Shown here piece after piece: positions 25,080 through 37,773 of a stretch of 64,000 bases of DNA. Below the pieces are notes generated by a model, which saw only the letters and a list, made by a program, of their open reading frames with translations, was not told where the DNA came from and did no database searches. Within the stretch, counting starts at the first letter, position 1. Each line of letters opens with the position of its first letter. Origin of the DNA: Gordionus sp. m RMFG-2023 (lineage: Eukaryota; Nematomorpha; Gordioida; Chordodea; Parachordodidae); the NCBI RefSeq assembly GCF_954871325.1, contig NC_088775.1:87025561-87089560 (forward strand), read 5' to 3'. The position numbers and the translations under genes were made by a program.

Positions 25080-25857
25080 CCCAAAGACCCTTCTTCGTTT
25101 TCTAATGCCACTATTGGTAAAATTACATATTTAGCAAAATTTTATTCCTATGAGATTGATACTGAAATAAATTTAATCAGTGAATTCTAATGGTATAAAT
25201 ATTTACTACGTTTAGCTATTTAACCTGAGCATGCTATTGATGCGCTCAATTGGTGTAAAGAAACCTTGGCTAAATTTCCTAACATTTTAAAGTTGTTTTA
25301 TATTCTTGCATGTTTGCCTATTACAACATGTACGAATGAAAGACTTTTTGCAACTTGAGAAGGTTGAAAACATATTTACGAAGTACTGAATCTCGGCTAA
25401 ATGGGTTAGCTCATTCACAGAGATTTGGTTCCAACGACAAACTAAATTCTTGATGAATTGGCAACATTCCCACGAAAATTAAAAGTCACATTATAATTAT
25501 AGAAAATATTTTGCATATATTGTATTTGATAAGAAGTTAAAAAAAAACTTGTTAATTTAATTATTTTCTAGTTAATATTTTATACACACTATATTAGTAT
25601 TTTCAATTAAAAATTTATATTCTACTTATAATGTATGAGAATTTAAGCTGAGGCTAGTCTTTAAAGCAATAAAAAAAATGACATTACACTTCATTTCAAC
25701 TTTACATTTAAAAAAACTTTATTAAATATAAGATACCTAACTTGAAATAATAAAAAATAGGCTTGTAATATCCATAAGCAAGAATTAGTAAATAATAGTT
25801 AAAAATAAAAATATAAATAATCCCCCCCCCTATAAGAAAATCCTGGATGCGCCACTG
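25080..25857 (+). pseudogene. hAT transposase C-terminal (dimerisation) remnant with 3' terminal sequence
   Basis: The frame around 25215-25360 reads KFPNILKLFYILACLPITTC then TNERLFAT, the hallmark of the hAT C-terminal dimerisation region (L....L.IP.TS..ERLFS). Several stops interrupt it. At 25844-25857 the sequence ggatgcgccactg is the typical 3' end of hAT elements (complement of CAGTGGCG). The matching 5' end was not found, so the element is truncated or overlaid by other insertions. Confidence 0.6.
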
Positions 25858-26929
25858 CCTAATGAATAGAAAACTGTTCAAGCTTCTACAATCTCAAGGG
25901 CTCAAAATTATTGTTAAAAAATTCAAAATTTGGGACTCTTCAAATTTTTTAGTGGTCTCTAGCCCTTCGCCTCCCCCTTCAGACGCTAATGTTCATACTG
26001 TTATTAGCCAATATATACTTTTACCTGTTGGTTATTTACCTTTACGATTTGGGGTATAAGATTTATTTTCAAGTTCGGACTAAGTTTCGTAAGGATGTAT
26101 ATTTTATTTCCCCTTTTTCTAAAATATAGATATTTTTTTTTACCTTAAGTAAATTAATGCCTTTGTATTTTTCTTGTTTTTTTTTTCAACTACTAAAAAA
26201 AAATTAGAAAAAAGATTTAGAAGCAAAACAAGAAATGACAAAAATAATAATGATTTATTTCGTTTTTTTTCTTTCTTTTTATATTTTCAATAAAAATTAC
26301 AAAAGCGACATACATAACTTATAGCAAAAATAATAATCACATAATAAAATACATTCCCAAAATGCTATGTACCCAGGGGTAACAATTAACCCCCCCCCCC
26401 AGCTAACCTATTGGAATGATCTAGTCTTAACATTACACCAAGCACCTCTTTACCACTATTGATTTCAATTCTTTATAATTACTAGTTATTTGATGCTTAA
26501 AAAGTGTAACCACAACTAGGGAATTTACTCCATATTAAGTATTATCATTTTCTTGACTTAGATTATCCCAAATACTTAACATCCAACTATTAATTTAGAA
26601 ATTACAAAAACTAATTTACTGGATTGTTAAAAAATAATTTAAAATTTTGACATCCATTTTGAAGATCATCTGCTCGTGTAAATAAAAACTCTATAACAAA
26701 TGACAACGTAAGCACGAGAAATCAACCGAAAAACATCCAGACCCAAATATTCAACCCCTACCCCTCATATACTGCCCATAATAAATAAAAAATTTAATAT
26801 ATTTCAGAAAAAGTCTTAACATTTGTCAAAACATTCCCTATAGATTCAGTTCGAAGCCTTGATTACTCTCCCATCATTTGTTACCGACCTTTTAGATTTT
26901 TGACACTTTTGAATTCTTACTCAATTCAT
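25858..26929. other. AT-rich spacer before the Harbinger element
   Basis: No exon, RNA gene or element ends recognised. A C11 run lies at 26390-26400. Confidence 0.5.
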
Positions 26930-27059
26930 TAACCATGAATTCATAGTGAAGAGCGATTGCGATCGATCAGCTGATCGATCGCAGCGATTTTCATTCATTT
27001 TGCAAAGCGATTGTTAAACAGGCACTGTTTCTGCGGATACGACTTTATATTCATTAAAA

Positions 27060-28598
27060 ATGGTAGCTATCCTCAAATTATTATTTTTTTACAGAATGAT
27101 GTTGAAGAGTAGAAGATTAAATAATCTTAATATTAATAAAAGAAAGGAAGGTGAATTTTACATTCTTTTCCCAAAACTATTAAAAAATGACCCAAAATTT
27201 TTTAACTATATGAGAATGACAAAGGTAATTATATTCTATTTTATCTATAATTTATTTTAATTTAGGAGACATTTTATTATATTCTAAAATATATAAAACC
27301 ATTATTATATACTAAACGTACAAATTTCATTAAACATCCTATAAGTGTAGAAGAAATGCTTATGATTTGTTTAAGGTAAAAATAAAGCAATTTATTATTT
27401 GAATATATTTTTTATTTAGATATTTAGCAACAGGCTGTAGATACCCTACTTTGGCCTATTCTTTCAAAATAGGCATATCTACAGTCCAGAAAATAATTAG
27501 CACAACCTGCCAAGCTATATGGCAAACTTTGGTAGGTAAACATATGCCACCACCTACTCTCACTGACTTTGAGAGGATAGCAAAGGTATAATATAGTGTA
27601 TATTATATATATTATTATTTAAAAGGAGTTTGAGGTGAATTGGAATTTACCAAATTGTGTGGGATGTATTGATGGAAAACACTGCAGAATTAGAAAGCCA
27701 CCTCATTCTGGCAGTGGGTTCTACAATTATAAACACTTTTTCTCTGTGGTTTTACAAGGTTTGTGAATTTGTTTTTTATTTATGCTAATTAAATATTTCC
27801 ATATTAATTAAACATTGTAATGAAAACTTGATAATTACAAAAATATAATTTTTGTAAAAATATATTATTTATATATTGTAAAAACAAGGAATTGTGGATG
27901 CCAAAGGCAAATTTATAACAGTCGATGTAGGAAGTTTTGGCAGTGAATCTGATGGAGGTGTTTTTGCTAACTCCAAAATATACAAAATGATAGAAAATGG
28001 AGAGATACAATTACCTCCTTCTAAAAAATTGCCGAATTCCAGCCTCCTTTTCCCACATTTCTTTGTCACGGATGATGCCTATCCTTTGAAGTCCTATATT
28101 TTAAAGCCTTATAAAGGTATAGTAAAAGAATATATTAATTTAATTATATCATATTTATATAATATATTAAAGCAATTATTTGGGATTATTAATGGCCATT
28201 ATTTTAATTATTAGGAATTTAAAATTTTATTAGTTATATGTTAAAATTTGTTTCCCTTATTATTTTAAGGTATCCTTACCCCTCAACAAGAGGCTTTTAA
28301 TTATCGGATATCTCGTGCTAGGATACAAGTCGAATGTGCATTTGGCATCTTGAGAGCTAAATGGATGATTTTTGATCGTCCTATGGATACAAAATTATCA
28401 ATTACTGAATATATAATAAAAACATGCACATTATTGCATAATATAATTATTGATAAGGAAAGATTTATTTCTTTTAATCCTAAAATAAAATCACCCCCTA
28501 AAAATTTATTTAAACCACAATCAATTAAATCTGCAACAAATATTGCAAAATTTAATAGAAATTTATTATGCTTATATTTATATAAAAATCCCATATAG
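27060..28598 (+). CDS. PIF/Harbinger transposase (DDE_Tnp_4), six exons, open throughout
   Basis: Exons 27060-27224, 27266-27375, 27420-27585, 27626-27758, 27889-28116 and 28270-28598 join in phase with GT/AG introns of 40-153 bp, total 1131 nt, 376 residues plus TAG. The order fits the family: helical N-terminus (LFPKLLKNDPKFF), helix-turn-helix region (YPTLAYSFKIGISTVQKII), first Asp in CVGCIDGKHCRI, second Asp in FGSESDGGVFANS, and Glu in RARIQVECAFGILRAKW, then the CTLLHNIII tail. No stop or frameshift was seen, so this copy may still encode active enzyme. Transposition normally also needs the MADF/Myb-like partner, which is broken here but better kept in copy B. The start is the first Met after the terminal repeat, and is not proven. 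Confidence 0.87.
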
Positions 28599-29099
28599 AT
28601 ATTTATTTTGTATTTTATATAAAAATCTTGTTTTATATTTTATATAAATATCTTGTTTTGTATTTTTTATATATTATAATAAAAATAAAGTTATTATTAT
28701 TATAGTCTAAACTCATTAAATATATTTGTAGGAATATGTCACTAAAAAAGTTATATAGATGTTCTAAATTCATCTATTTAAAATATTTTTATAAAGCAAG
28801 TAAACAAAAATAACCAATGTCCTTAAACTTTCTCTATGAAAAAGATCATTCATTATAAATATTATATATTTCATTATGTAATTACCAAACTCAGTAAAAA
28901 GTTTAATTATAGCAGGACTTTTGGGAATAATTATATCATTCAATGTATTTCACAAAATTTTTTATTTCAAATAATATAAATATATAACAAAATATATATT
29001 TATAATACAAAAATATTTACAAAATAATTTTAATCTTTAATCATTTATAATATCAAATATTTTCTTTGATAATCTCTTTTTTTTCCTGTATGGTAGAAA

Positions 29100-29620
29100 T
29101 CATTTAATTTTTGTTGTCAACATAATACATATTCCATCATATACATATTCAATAGGTTTATTTTTAAGCAATTCCAATGTTCATTAATGATTTTTCTCTT
29201 TCATAATTTAATTATGTCCCTGTATTCATCTATTTAAAATTTATCAAAAAATTAAAAAATATAAATTACCCATATGATTATTCTTTCTCTTAGGATTTTT
29301 ATAATACGAACAAGATGATCCAACACAGGGTATAGATTCTTAAATATAAATAATATAAGTTTTTAGAGAATATTAATTACCAGAATCATTAAGATTTGGT
29401 GTTACAGAATCTTTATTAATAACTATAACATCTGATGTATTGTCAGTATCAATGTAATCACCTAAATAATAAATATATTTTCAATTAAAAAGCTATATTT
29501 TACATTCATCTATCTCTCCTATCATTTCACTAAAAATATTACGTAACCTCTATAGAATTAGAGTCCTCTTTATCTAAAGAGGACTTTTGAGACCTAGGTG
29601 TTAATGGTTTCTACCAGGAA
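29100..29620 (-). pseudogene. Harbinger MADF-type partner gene, 3' part (copy A)
   Basis: Reverse complement matches copy B at about 41220-41770: the segment after the MADF domain (near 29550-29600, Ser/Asp/Glu-rich), the exon with DTDNTSDV-like residues near 29400-29470, and the Lys-rich last exon near 29060-29220. It is cut off from its 5' part by the insertion starting at 29630 and then by the LTR element. Small differences from copy B add stops in the last exon. A DNA-binding partner role for the intact protein is known for the family. Confidence 0.6.
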
Positions 29621-29629
29621 TAGCATATC

Positions 29630-32275
29630 GGTATCGTACCGCCTTTACTATTTTTTAGTTATAATTAGGTATTTTGTCGGCAAACTTTTCGCTAAATTTC
29701 GCTTAACCTTATAATTTGTATGCTCAAATAATAAGCTTAAAGTTTATATGCTCAAAGCTTAAAGTTTATTTATCTCAATTGGCACAGTATAAAAAAGAAG
29801 CTTTACTCTCTTAGGATAAAAAAAGATATAAAGTTAAATATGAATTATTATTTTATAATGTTCTTTAAAGAAGTGAACAAACTATTACAATTAGTTTCTA
29901 AATGATTTTGTCTAGTTTATCATGTGTATTATTTGGTTAATCAGGCTCACCCTACCTTTTATGAATGATGAAATTGTTTTACATCTGATATTTATAAAAT
30001 TGTTTTGCAATTAATATTTATAAAATTGTTTTGCATTTAATATTTATAGAATTGTTTTGTATTTATTATTATAAAATATTATTTACATTTAATATTGATA
30101 TTAAAGATTATATTTTCTTCATTTGTGTGATTATTTAATGAAATTATATGTGTATACTGAGTATCAATGTTTGTTATTATATATTATTTTTTACTGAAAA
30201 TATGACTTCACATTAATTCATTATTTGATATATAATTATAAGATTTAATATATTTGCAAAAGTCATTATAAGAATTTGTTTTAATTTTAATAAATAATTT
30301 AATGTTATGAAAATGGAAAATGGAGTAGAATTTGTAATATTAATATATAAGAGGTATATGACTGAAACTTAAAGCTAAAATATGAGATTATTAGATACCT
30401 ATTTATCAACATTAGTTCCACATACTTCTCAAAATAAAAAACATCTTAAATAAAAATTACTCAACTTACTGATATAAGATTTTTTATAATGAATAAAATT
30501 AATAGAGACTCCTAGATCTAAATCCAGCTATTTATGAAACTTATGTAATTGTGGAATGGATAGATTGCAATATTTATTATAAATCTCTCACTTCAAACTT
30601 ATAGGGGCCATTTTGACAGCCATTTTAGCTTATTAGCTTTTTTAACATTTTTTAATAGTAGTAATAGCGGTATCGTCCTTCTAATTCGTATGAAAATTTA
30701 GGAAATAGGTTTTTTGTCGTATTGCAATAGTTCGTTCCCAAAAAAAAGCCAATTTGCAATAGTTCGTTCCCAAAGTAGTTTGTTCCCAAAATAATTATGA
30801 AAATCCAAGAGATTAAAGCTAAATCGCAACAATTATCAATAAGAAAATTGTAAAGTATATATTATTTAATTTGCATATAATAATTAATTTTTTTAGAAAA
30901 CTAGGCAAAACAAAGAGTGCATATAAACAAAGCTATTATTCAAATTCTAATAATCAAATGGTTCAATATAGTTTGATCAAATCAAAATACAACAATAATA
31001 TTATCTATTCTAAGAAAAATTTAATTCAATTTATACATTATCATGCAAAAAAAAGAGATTGCATTTTTATATATTAATTAAAATTTTTATTATGAGATAT
31101 TTCATATAAATTTTAATAATGTTATATCAAAGATATATTTATAATAAAGAGTTTGCTAAAATATTGTAAATTATCTGCTATTTATATCATTTTTAAACAA
31201 AGCTATTATTCAAATTCTAATAATCAAATGGTTCAATATAGTTTGATCAAATCAAAATACAACAATAATATTATCTATTCTAAGAAAAATTTAATTCAAT
31301 TTATACATTATCATGCAAAAAAAAGAGATTGCATTTTTATATATTAATTAAAATTTTTATTATGAGATATTTCATATAAATTTTAATAATGTTATATCAA
31401 AGATATATTTATAATAAAGAGTTTGCTAAAATATTGTAAATTATCTGCTATTTATATCATTTTTAAACAAAGCTATTATTCAAATTCTAATAATCAAATG
31501 GTTCAATATAGTTTGATCAAATCAAAATACAACAATAATATTATCTATTCTAAGAAAAATTTAATTCAATTTATACATTATCATGCAAAAAAAAGAGATT
31601 GCATTTTTATATATTAACTAAAAATTTTATTATGAGATATTTCATATAAATTTTAATAATGTTATATCAAAGATATATTTATAATAAAGAGTTTGCTAAA
31701 ATATTGTAAATTATCTGCTATTTATATCATTTTTAAACAAAGCTATTATACAAATTCTAATAATCAAATGGTTCAATATAGTTTGATCAAATCAAAATAC
31801 AACAATAATATTATCTATTCTAAGAAAAATTTAATTCAATTTATACATTATCATGCAAAAAAAAAGAGATTGCATTTTTATATATTAATTAAAAATTTTA
31901 TTATGAGATATTTCATATAAATTTTAATGATGTTATATCAAAGATATATTTATAATACAATTGTGCTGTCTATTATATATTAATGGATCTAGAGCATTAA
32001 GAGTTTGCTAAAATATTGTAAATTATCTGCTATTTATTTTTTAATATATACTGTTCTTGTATTAATATAAATATTAATTACCATTTAGCCATTTAAATTT
32101 AATTTAAAATAAAAAGCATTTTTTAATTTATTTGCCAAATCTGTTACAACGTTTCAAAATTATACAATTTTATAATCGCTTCAAATATATTTGTGGCCAT
32201 TTTAGGTCATTTGACGTTTTTTCACAAATGTTCATACGATCTAGTGGACCCTAACCGTAATAGCGGCCCATAACC
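29630..32275. mobile_element. Non-autonomous DNA element (2.6 kb) with 9-bp target duplication
   Basis: The direct repeat tagcatatc occurs at 29621-29629 and 32276-32284, and the flanks join into the uninterrupted sequence seen in copy B (41220s), so the insertion is exact. The ends are weakly inverted: GGTATCGTACCGCC from the left against GGTTATGGGCCGC from the right. A further copy of the end-like sequence (gcggtatcgtcc) lies at about 30668, so the element may itself be composite. No transposase ORF. A 9-bp duplication suits Mutator-like or Merlin-like elements; superfamily unresolved. Confidence 0.7.
30924..32035. repeat. 270-bp tandem array, about four copies
   Basis: The marker agctattatt recurs at 30931, 31201, 31471 and 31741, an exact 270-bp period. 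Copies are almost identical; the fourth carries a short extra segment near 31960-31998 before the repeat tail returns. The short frames of about 64 codons in each unit repeat only because the DNA does and have no other coding support. The array lies wholly inside the 2.6 kb element. Confidence 0.95.
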
Positions 32276-32318
32276 TAGCATATCATGATAGAAAGGCCAG
32301 GTGATTTGATGGTCAGAC

Positions 32319-32784
32319 CTATTTAAATCGTCTTAATTCTCCTATATTGAAATAGTTTCTTACTATTATCCTTTTTGTTTTATATATATATAAATATATT
32401 TTGTTTTTCTTTATTTTTACTTACGGTAGGTTTTTATTTCCTTTTTTATTCAATCAATAACATATATCACAAAAAAGAAATATAATATAACAAAAAAACA
32501 TATCATAATTATTTTATTTCTTTTGCTTCCATTATATATTCACTTTCTATCCCCTCATCGTTATTCATCACAAAACGAAAATAAAAATAACAATAATAAT
32601 AATAATAAACAATTTTTTCCCTTTTCGATAAAAAAAACATAATAATAATAATTCTTTCCTTTTCGATAAAAAAAACAATAATAATAATAATTGATATAAC
32701 TTTCATAATATTCCTCAATAATGTTCCTCGTTTTTCATAATGTTCCTCGTTTTTCATAATGTTCCTCGCTATTGTTCCTCGACA
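32319..32784 (-). repeat. 3' LTR of the Ty3/gypsy element
   Basis: Begins TGTCGAGGAACAATAG on the minus strand and ends in AATAG at the target site. Longer than the 5' LTR mainly because of extra units of a short internal repeat (attatgaaaaacgaggaac) and a longer AAT run. Confidence 0.9.
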
Positions 32785-32797
32785 CGCCCCCTTTCAA
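32785..32797 (-). other. Polypurine tract
   Basis: On the minus strand GAAAGGGGGCG directly precedes the 3' LTR, the position where plus-strand DNA synthesis is primed in LTR elements. Confidence 0.7.
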
Positions 32798-32958
32798 CAG
32801 ACTCGATCCTCCAACTACTCCTCCCAGAGGCTACCCCACTCCGACTCCTCCACCACGATATCCAGCCATTCTCCCAGCTCCTCTACATCATCCAACCCCG
32901 CCACCAGGTCCTGCCATTCTTCAGTTACTTCTACTCCGGTGCTATCTCCTACCTGTTC

Positions 32959-33498
32959 TTATTCCGCGGTCCTATCTTCCCCATTCAGTCCCTCACTCTC
33001 ATCCGTAAAATCAATCACCGGCCATATCCTTGGTTCCTCGCTAGCTGCCGGCTCGATCCGCTTCCCTGCTTCTGATCTCCTTGTTCCTCTGACTTCGGCG
33101 ACCGGTCTAGATTCGTTGCTCGTTTCCCGGACTTCGGCGCCCTGTCCGTATTCCTCGCTCGTTCCTTGCTCCTGCTCCGCGCTCTGCCCCAAAACAACTG
33201 CTATCTGCCGCGTAGGCACTTCCTCTATCGTTGGGCGCACCGTCCGCCTTTCTCTATTTCCCCCCGTCCTCTGCCAATTCCAAGGACAGCTATATTGAAT
33301 ATGCCCTCGCTCTTGACACCAATAGCACCGTCTATCGTCCCTCATTCGTCTCATTATACTGCGCCCGCTTCTCCATCTATTCCCCCTACTCCCTCGTCCT
33401 GTCCCTCGGGATCGCATCCTGAATACTATTTCATAGTTCCCGTAAATCGAGCTTCTGGACCAACTCAAAGCGTGATTAGGATTCATTTGATTATTCAC
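32959..33498 (-). pseudogene. Zinc-knuckle ORF downstream of integrase (Ty3/gypsy fossil)
   Basis: A 179-codon frame with Arg/Gly-rich sequence (RGTGRGSRGNRWRSGR), one CCHC knuckle (CYWCQERGHIQYSC) and an acidic C-terminal half. Its place after integrase is where some Ty3/gypsy elements hold an env or accessory ORF, but no signal peptide or membrane segment is visible, so an envelope is unlikely. A nucleic-acid-binding role is inferred from the knuckle. Related sequence occurs in the fossil fragments at 9.7-10.4 kb. Confidence 0.6.
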
Positions 33499-34249
33499 CT
33501 AAACATATTCTATATTATATATTTTTCTAAAACACATACTCCTTACGGAATTCCCCAAGTCAAAGTAATCACTAATTTTATTTAATTCACACACAAAAAA
33601 AATTACAATAAATTTTTTCTTTTCAAAAAAAAATTTCTAAAAAAAATTTTCTCCCTCCCCTATTTCTTTTCTTTTGGCCCACTGCCTCCTAAGCCTATGC
33701 TTTGCACGCCGAGTAATTAATTATCTTTTCATCAAATAATTTGGGACGGTGCCCCTTTCCCATCTCTAACATCTCCAAATCTCCTTTCCAATAATATGCT
33801 TCCCAACAACATATCGTTCCAACTCTTTTGACATTTTACTTATCACAAGACAACAATTAATTACATCTGTTACCCAAAAAATTTTTTTACATCATTATAT
33901 ATATTTTTTCTTTTATTTTCATCATACGCGATTTAATTGGGAAATGGCATACAGTCAAATACAGTTAATATAAAGTACAAATTGAAAATAAATCGTTGGG
34001 ATACTATGGGAATCTAAGAATAGAAAATGATACATTTGTAATTTGATATACACCCTGTAGGCAAAAATTACCGGTAATATAGGGTCCATTTTTTTTATTA
34101 TTTGAAGAGATTAATTCATAAATTCCAAGAAAAGTTACTTTTCAGGTTCTATATGTCCTTTTATTCTTGCAATTATTATTACCTTTCTTCTTCTATATAC
34201 TACTCTCCATTTTTACATACGTGACTTCCCCTTCTTCTATCGACCCGAT

Positions 34250-35191
34250 CTAAGTCCTTTGATCTGACCTAAGTCTTCCGGGGTCCATTCCTCTCTTTAA
34301 CTGATCCCTGTGCCTCATTCCTGCTCTCCCGTCCGAGAACCGTATCCTATGCAATTTGTTTCCCACATTTTCTACGACCACACCGGATTCCCATTTCTGG
34401 TTACCCCCAAAAATTCTTGCCCAAACCGTTTGTCCCACCCCAAATTTATACACGTTATCCCCCGAATCCATATCTGGGGGTATCTCTTGTTTCAACAAAT
34501 CTAATTGAATGCGAGTTCTACGGCCCAAAAATTTTTCCGCCGGCGACAACTCCTCCCCTTTTCGACTATTATTATAATAGGCTACGGCCATCCATAGTTC
34601 CCCCCCGCCATATTTCGAATTTCTTAACCAACTTTTAACCAGAGCTACCATTCTTTCCGCCTGTCCGTTTGAGCTTGGATGATACGGAGGTGCTAAGACA
34701 TGTTTTACCCCGGTTTCCGTGCAAAACTTTTCAAATTGTCTACTCACAAAAGCGGGACCGCCGTCGGACACGATTGTCCTTGCTACTCCAAAACGAGCCC
34801 ATAAATTCTTTAAAGTCTTTATTACAATTTGCGTAGTTAGCCCCCTCACTGCCTCATACTCCACCCATTTGGAGTACGCATCTACCACAATTAAATATAT
34901 TTGCCCCTCGAAGTCAAAGAAGTCGATGTGGATACGTTCCCACGGCTGTGTAGTCTTGGGCCATACACTTTTCTTGTCTCTGTGAGGCATACTCGCCCAG
35001 AGGTTACACATTTCACAGCTTCGGCTTATGTCCTCAATCTCTTTGTTCATTCCTGGCCACCATACATATTCTCGGCCCCATTGCTTCATTTTCTCAACTC
35101 CCTGATGCCCTGCATGAATCATTGCCAAGACCGAATCTCTCAATTTAAATGGTACTATACCCCGACTTCCCCGTACCACACAGTCATCCAC
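34250..35191 (-). pseudogene. Integrase region of the Ty3/gypsy element
   Basis: Frame of 313 codons with the HHCC zinc-binding part (final CEMC), the core with IDFFDFEGQIYLIVVDAYSK (first Asp) and VSDGGPAFVS (second Asp), and PYHPSSNGQAERMV (third acidic residue). The C-terminal part has a chromatin- or DNA-binding-like Trp/Gly segment (FGVGQTVWARIFG). Encodes the enzyme that joins the cDNA to host DNA. Part of a broken element. Confidence 0.85.
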
Positions 35192-35322
35192 TATAGCTAA
35201 TTCCTTTTCGATGTATTTAAAAACTTTATCTCCGTCGCTCCAAGGTTTTCATCCCTTTATACACGCCTTAATTCGAGTCAATTCACGATCCTTTAGAGTT
35301 GCCCTTTTAAGTTCTTCCCACG

Positions 35323-37773
35323 TTATCCTCCTTTGGCTATTTTGACCATTGCTCTAATTAGTCCTTGCTCCTTTCCCTCCTCTATATCCTCTTGAGCCAT
35401 TTCATATCCTTCTTCTCCAGCTCCACACCTAGAAAGAATATCTGGTAAACAATTTTCCTTTCCCCGTCGATACTTCAATTGTACATCAAAACTTCCCACA
35501 AGTAAGAGCCATCTCTGTAACCGGGGAGACAGCATCAGTTCTTTATTATCCTTTTTGAACAGGTGTACTAGCGGCTTGTGGTCTGTATATATCACGAATC
35601 TACGCCCAATCAAATACTCACGGCATTTCGTCAGTCCAAATATAACAGCCAATGCCTCCTTTTCAATCACAGAATATCTTGTCTCCGCGGCTCTGAATAT
35701 TCTCGAGAAGAACAAAACAGGTTTTTCCATCCCATCGATATAATGCAGTAACGCGCCACCTACTCCTTTAATCGATGCATCTACCGCCAACACCACCTCC
35801 AACTCGTTGTTAAAACACATAAGAATGGGCTCCCTTCCAATTCTAGCTTTCAATTCTGCAAATGCATTCTCTTGTTCTTCCTTCCAATCAAATTTTTCAC
35901 CCTTCTTTAGCAAGGTATATAATGGCGCAGCTATTTGAGCGAATCCTTCTACGAATCGGTGGTAGTAATTTACCATTCCCCAAAAAGCCTGAACCTCAAT
36001 TTTATTATGCGGCCTCAACATATTCTCGATTCCCGTCATATTTTTATCCAACGGTCTAACCTCTTTTCCCGTTATTTTATGTCCCAAATATACGACTTCC
36101 GTTACTCCTAAAACGCTTTTTTCGGCACTGGCCCGCAAACCCTTCTCTTTAATTCTTCGGAACACCTCCTTCAATCTTTGCTCATGCTGTTCCGGAGTTC
36201 GGCCCATTACCAATACGTTATCCATATAATAGAATACGCCTTCCATCCCTTGAAAAACCGCAGCCATAGTCCTCTGAAATATCGGAGCAGATACACTTAA
36301 TCCGAACGGTAACCTACAAAACGCAAATAACCCCTTGGGAGTAGTAATAGTTAACAACTTTCTTACTTCTGCTTTTACCCGCAATTGCAAGTACGCGTTG
36401 GAAAAATCAACTTTTGAAAAATATATACTTCCCTTCAAATTCGCTAAAATTTCTTCAATTCTCGGTAAGGGATATTTAACTTCTACGACCCAGGGATTTA
36501 GAGTCACTCGAAAATCAGCGCACAGGCGTAGTTGACCATTAGCTTTTTTCACAGGCACTAACGGCGTTGCCCATTCACTATATTCGACAGCACATATGAT
36601 GCCCTTCTGTACCCATTTATCCAATTCCATTTCGACATCCTTCCTCCATTCAAACGGTACTCGCCTCAAAGCACAAAACTTTGGTACACATCCCTCTTTT
36701 AATTTGATATCTACTTCGTAATCTTTTAAACAGCCCAACTCTTCGTCAAAAATTTCTTGATAATCATCCTCTAATTTTCTTACTCCCTCCCGCATCCTGA
36801 TTACTTCCAACTCTCCTTCCCGATTCCCACATGCCGTGTTTTGGCTCGGATTCTCCTTTGGCATTTCTTTTTTTATTCTAACTTCCTGATTATCCTGCAA
36901 CTTCCCTTTCCCTTCCTTTGCTCCCTTATCGGTTGTCTCTTGGATCCTCCCCTCCCTGTGTCTGTCATTTTCCTTACTCGCATACCCATAACTTCCCACC
37001 TCTAATTCTCCCTCGTAATTCCTCTTTCCCCCTCCCTTACAATTATTCCTTTCCGCCCCTACTTCCCCCTTGGAATAATATGCCTCTATTTCTCCCTTAG
37101 AATTATCCCCCTTGGAATAATGCGCCTCTATTTTTCCCTTAGACTTATTCCCCTTATAATTATACGCCCCTATTTCCCCCTTGTAATTATTCCCTATTTC
37201 CCCCTTATAATTATTCCCTATTTTCCCCTTATGATTATGCGCCCTTATTTCCCCCTTAAACTTATTTGCCCCAATCCCTCTTATAAAATTATTCCTTTCC
37301 ATTTCCCTTTCCCAATCTCCGCTTACCCCTCCACTATGATTATCTCTTCTGATTACCTCATTCCTAACCCTTACTCCCTGACCTCCGTCCCTAATTTCTC
37401 CCCTCATTTCCTCAACTCCTTCCCGCTCCCAATTGAACATGTTCTCAATTCCAGGCAATACTTCTACGTCCTCATATGTCCTCCTCCCATCTGTATCATC
37501 ACTCACCATCGGCACGAATACTCCCCACCATGCAAAAACCCCCCAAAAACTATACCATGGACCAATCCGGGTGATCCAATCCCACCCCAATACCGCTTCT
37601 ACTCTCCTATTAATAATCCATAAGTCTAAAACCTCTATCCCTCCTTCCGTCATTGCTTCTATTTCCACTCTTCCCATTACTGCTATTTGCGACCCATCGA
37701 ATTGTCGTATTCTCAAGCCTTCATTTGCTATCATTCCATCGGGCCAAATACTCCTATATCTCGTATAACTCAT
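35323..37773 (-). pseudogene. Protease, reverse transcriptase and RNase H region of the Ty3/gypsy element
   Basis: An 816-codon frame. The N-terminal part is protease-like, ending in VLGWDWI. A low-complexity linker of repeated Tyr-Lys-Gly-Glu units (NNYKGEIG type, about 36990-37290) follows, then reverse transcriptase with FSKVDFSNAYLQ, LPFGLSVSAPIFQ and YMDNVLVMG (usual form YxDD), then RNase H with AVDASIKGVGG, EKEALAVIFGL and YTDHKPLVHLF. Part of a broken element. Confidence 0.88.

Noticed and set aside
30871-31920. Four plus-strand frames of 64-75 codons in the 270-bp repeats
   Set aside because: They recur only because the DNA repeats; composition is AT-driven and there is no domain, leader or conserved codon pattern.
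32740-33585. Several Pro/Ser-rich plus-strand frames
   Set aside because: Antisense shadows of the zinc-knuckle ORF of the LTR element.
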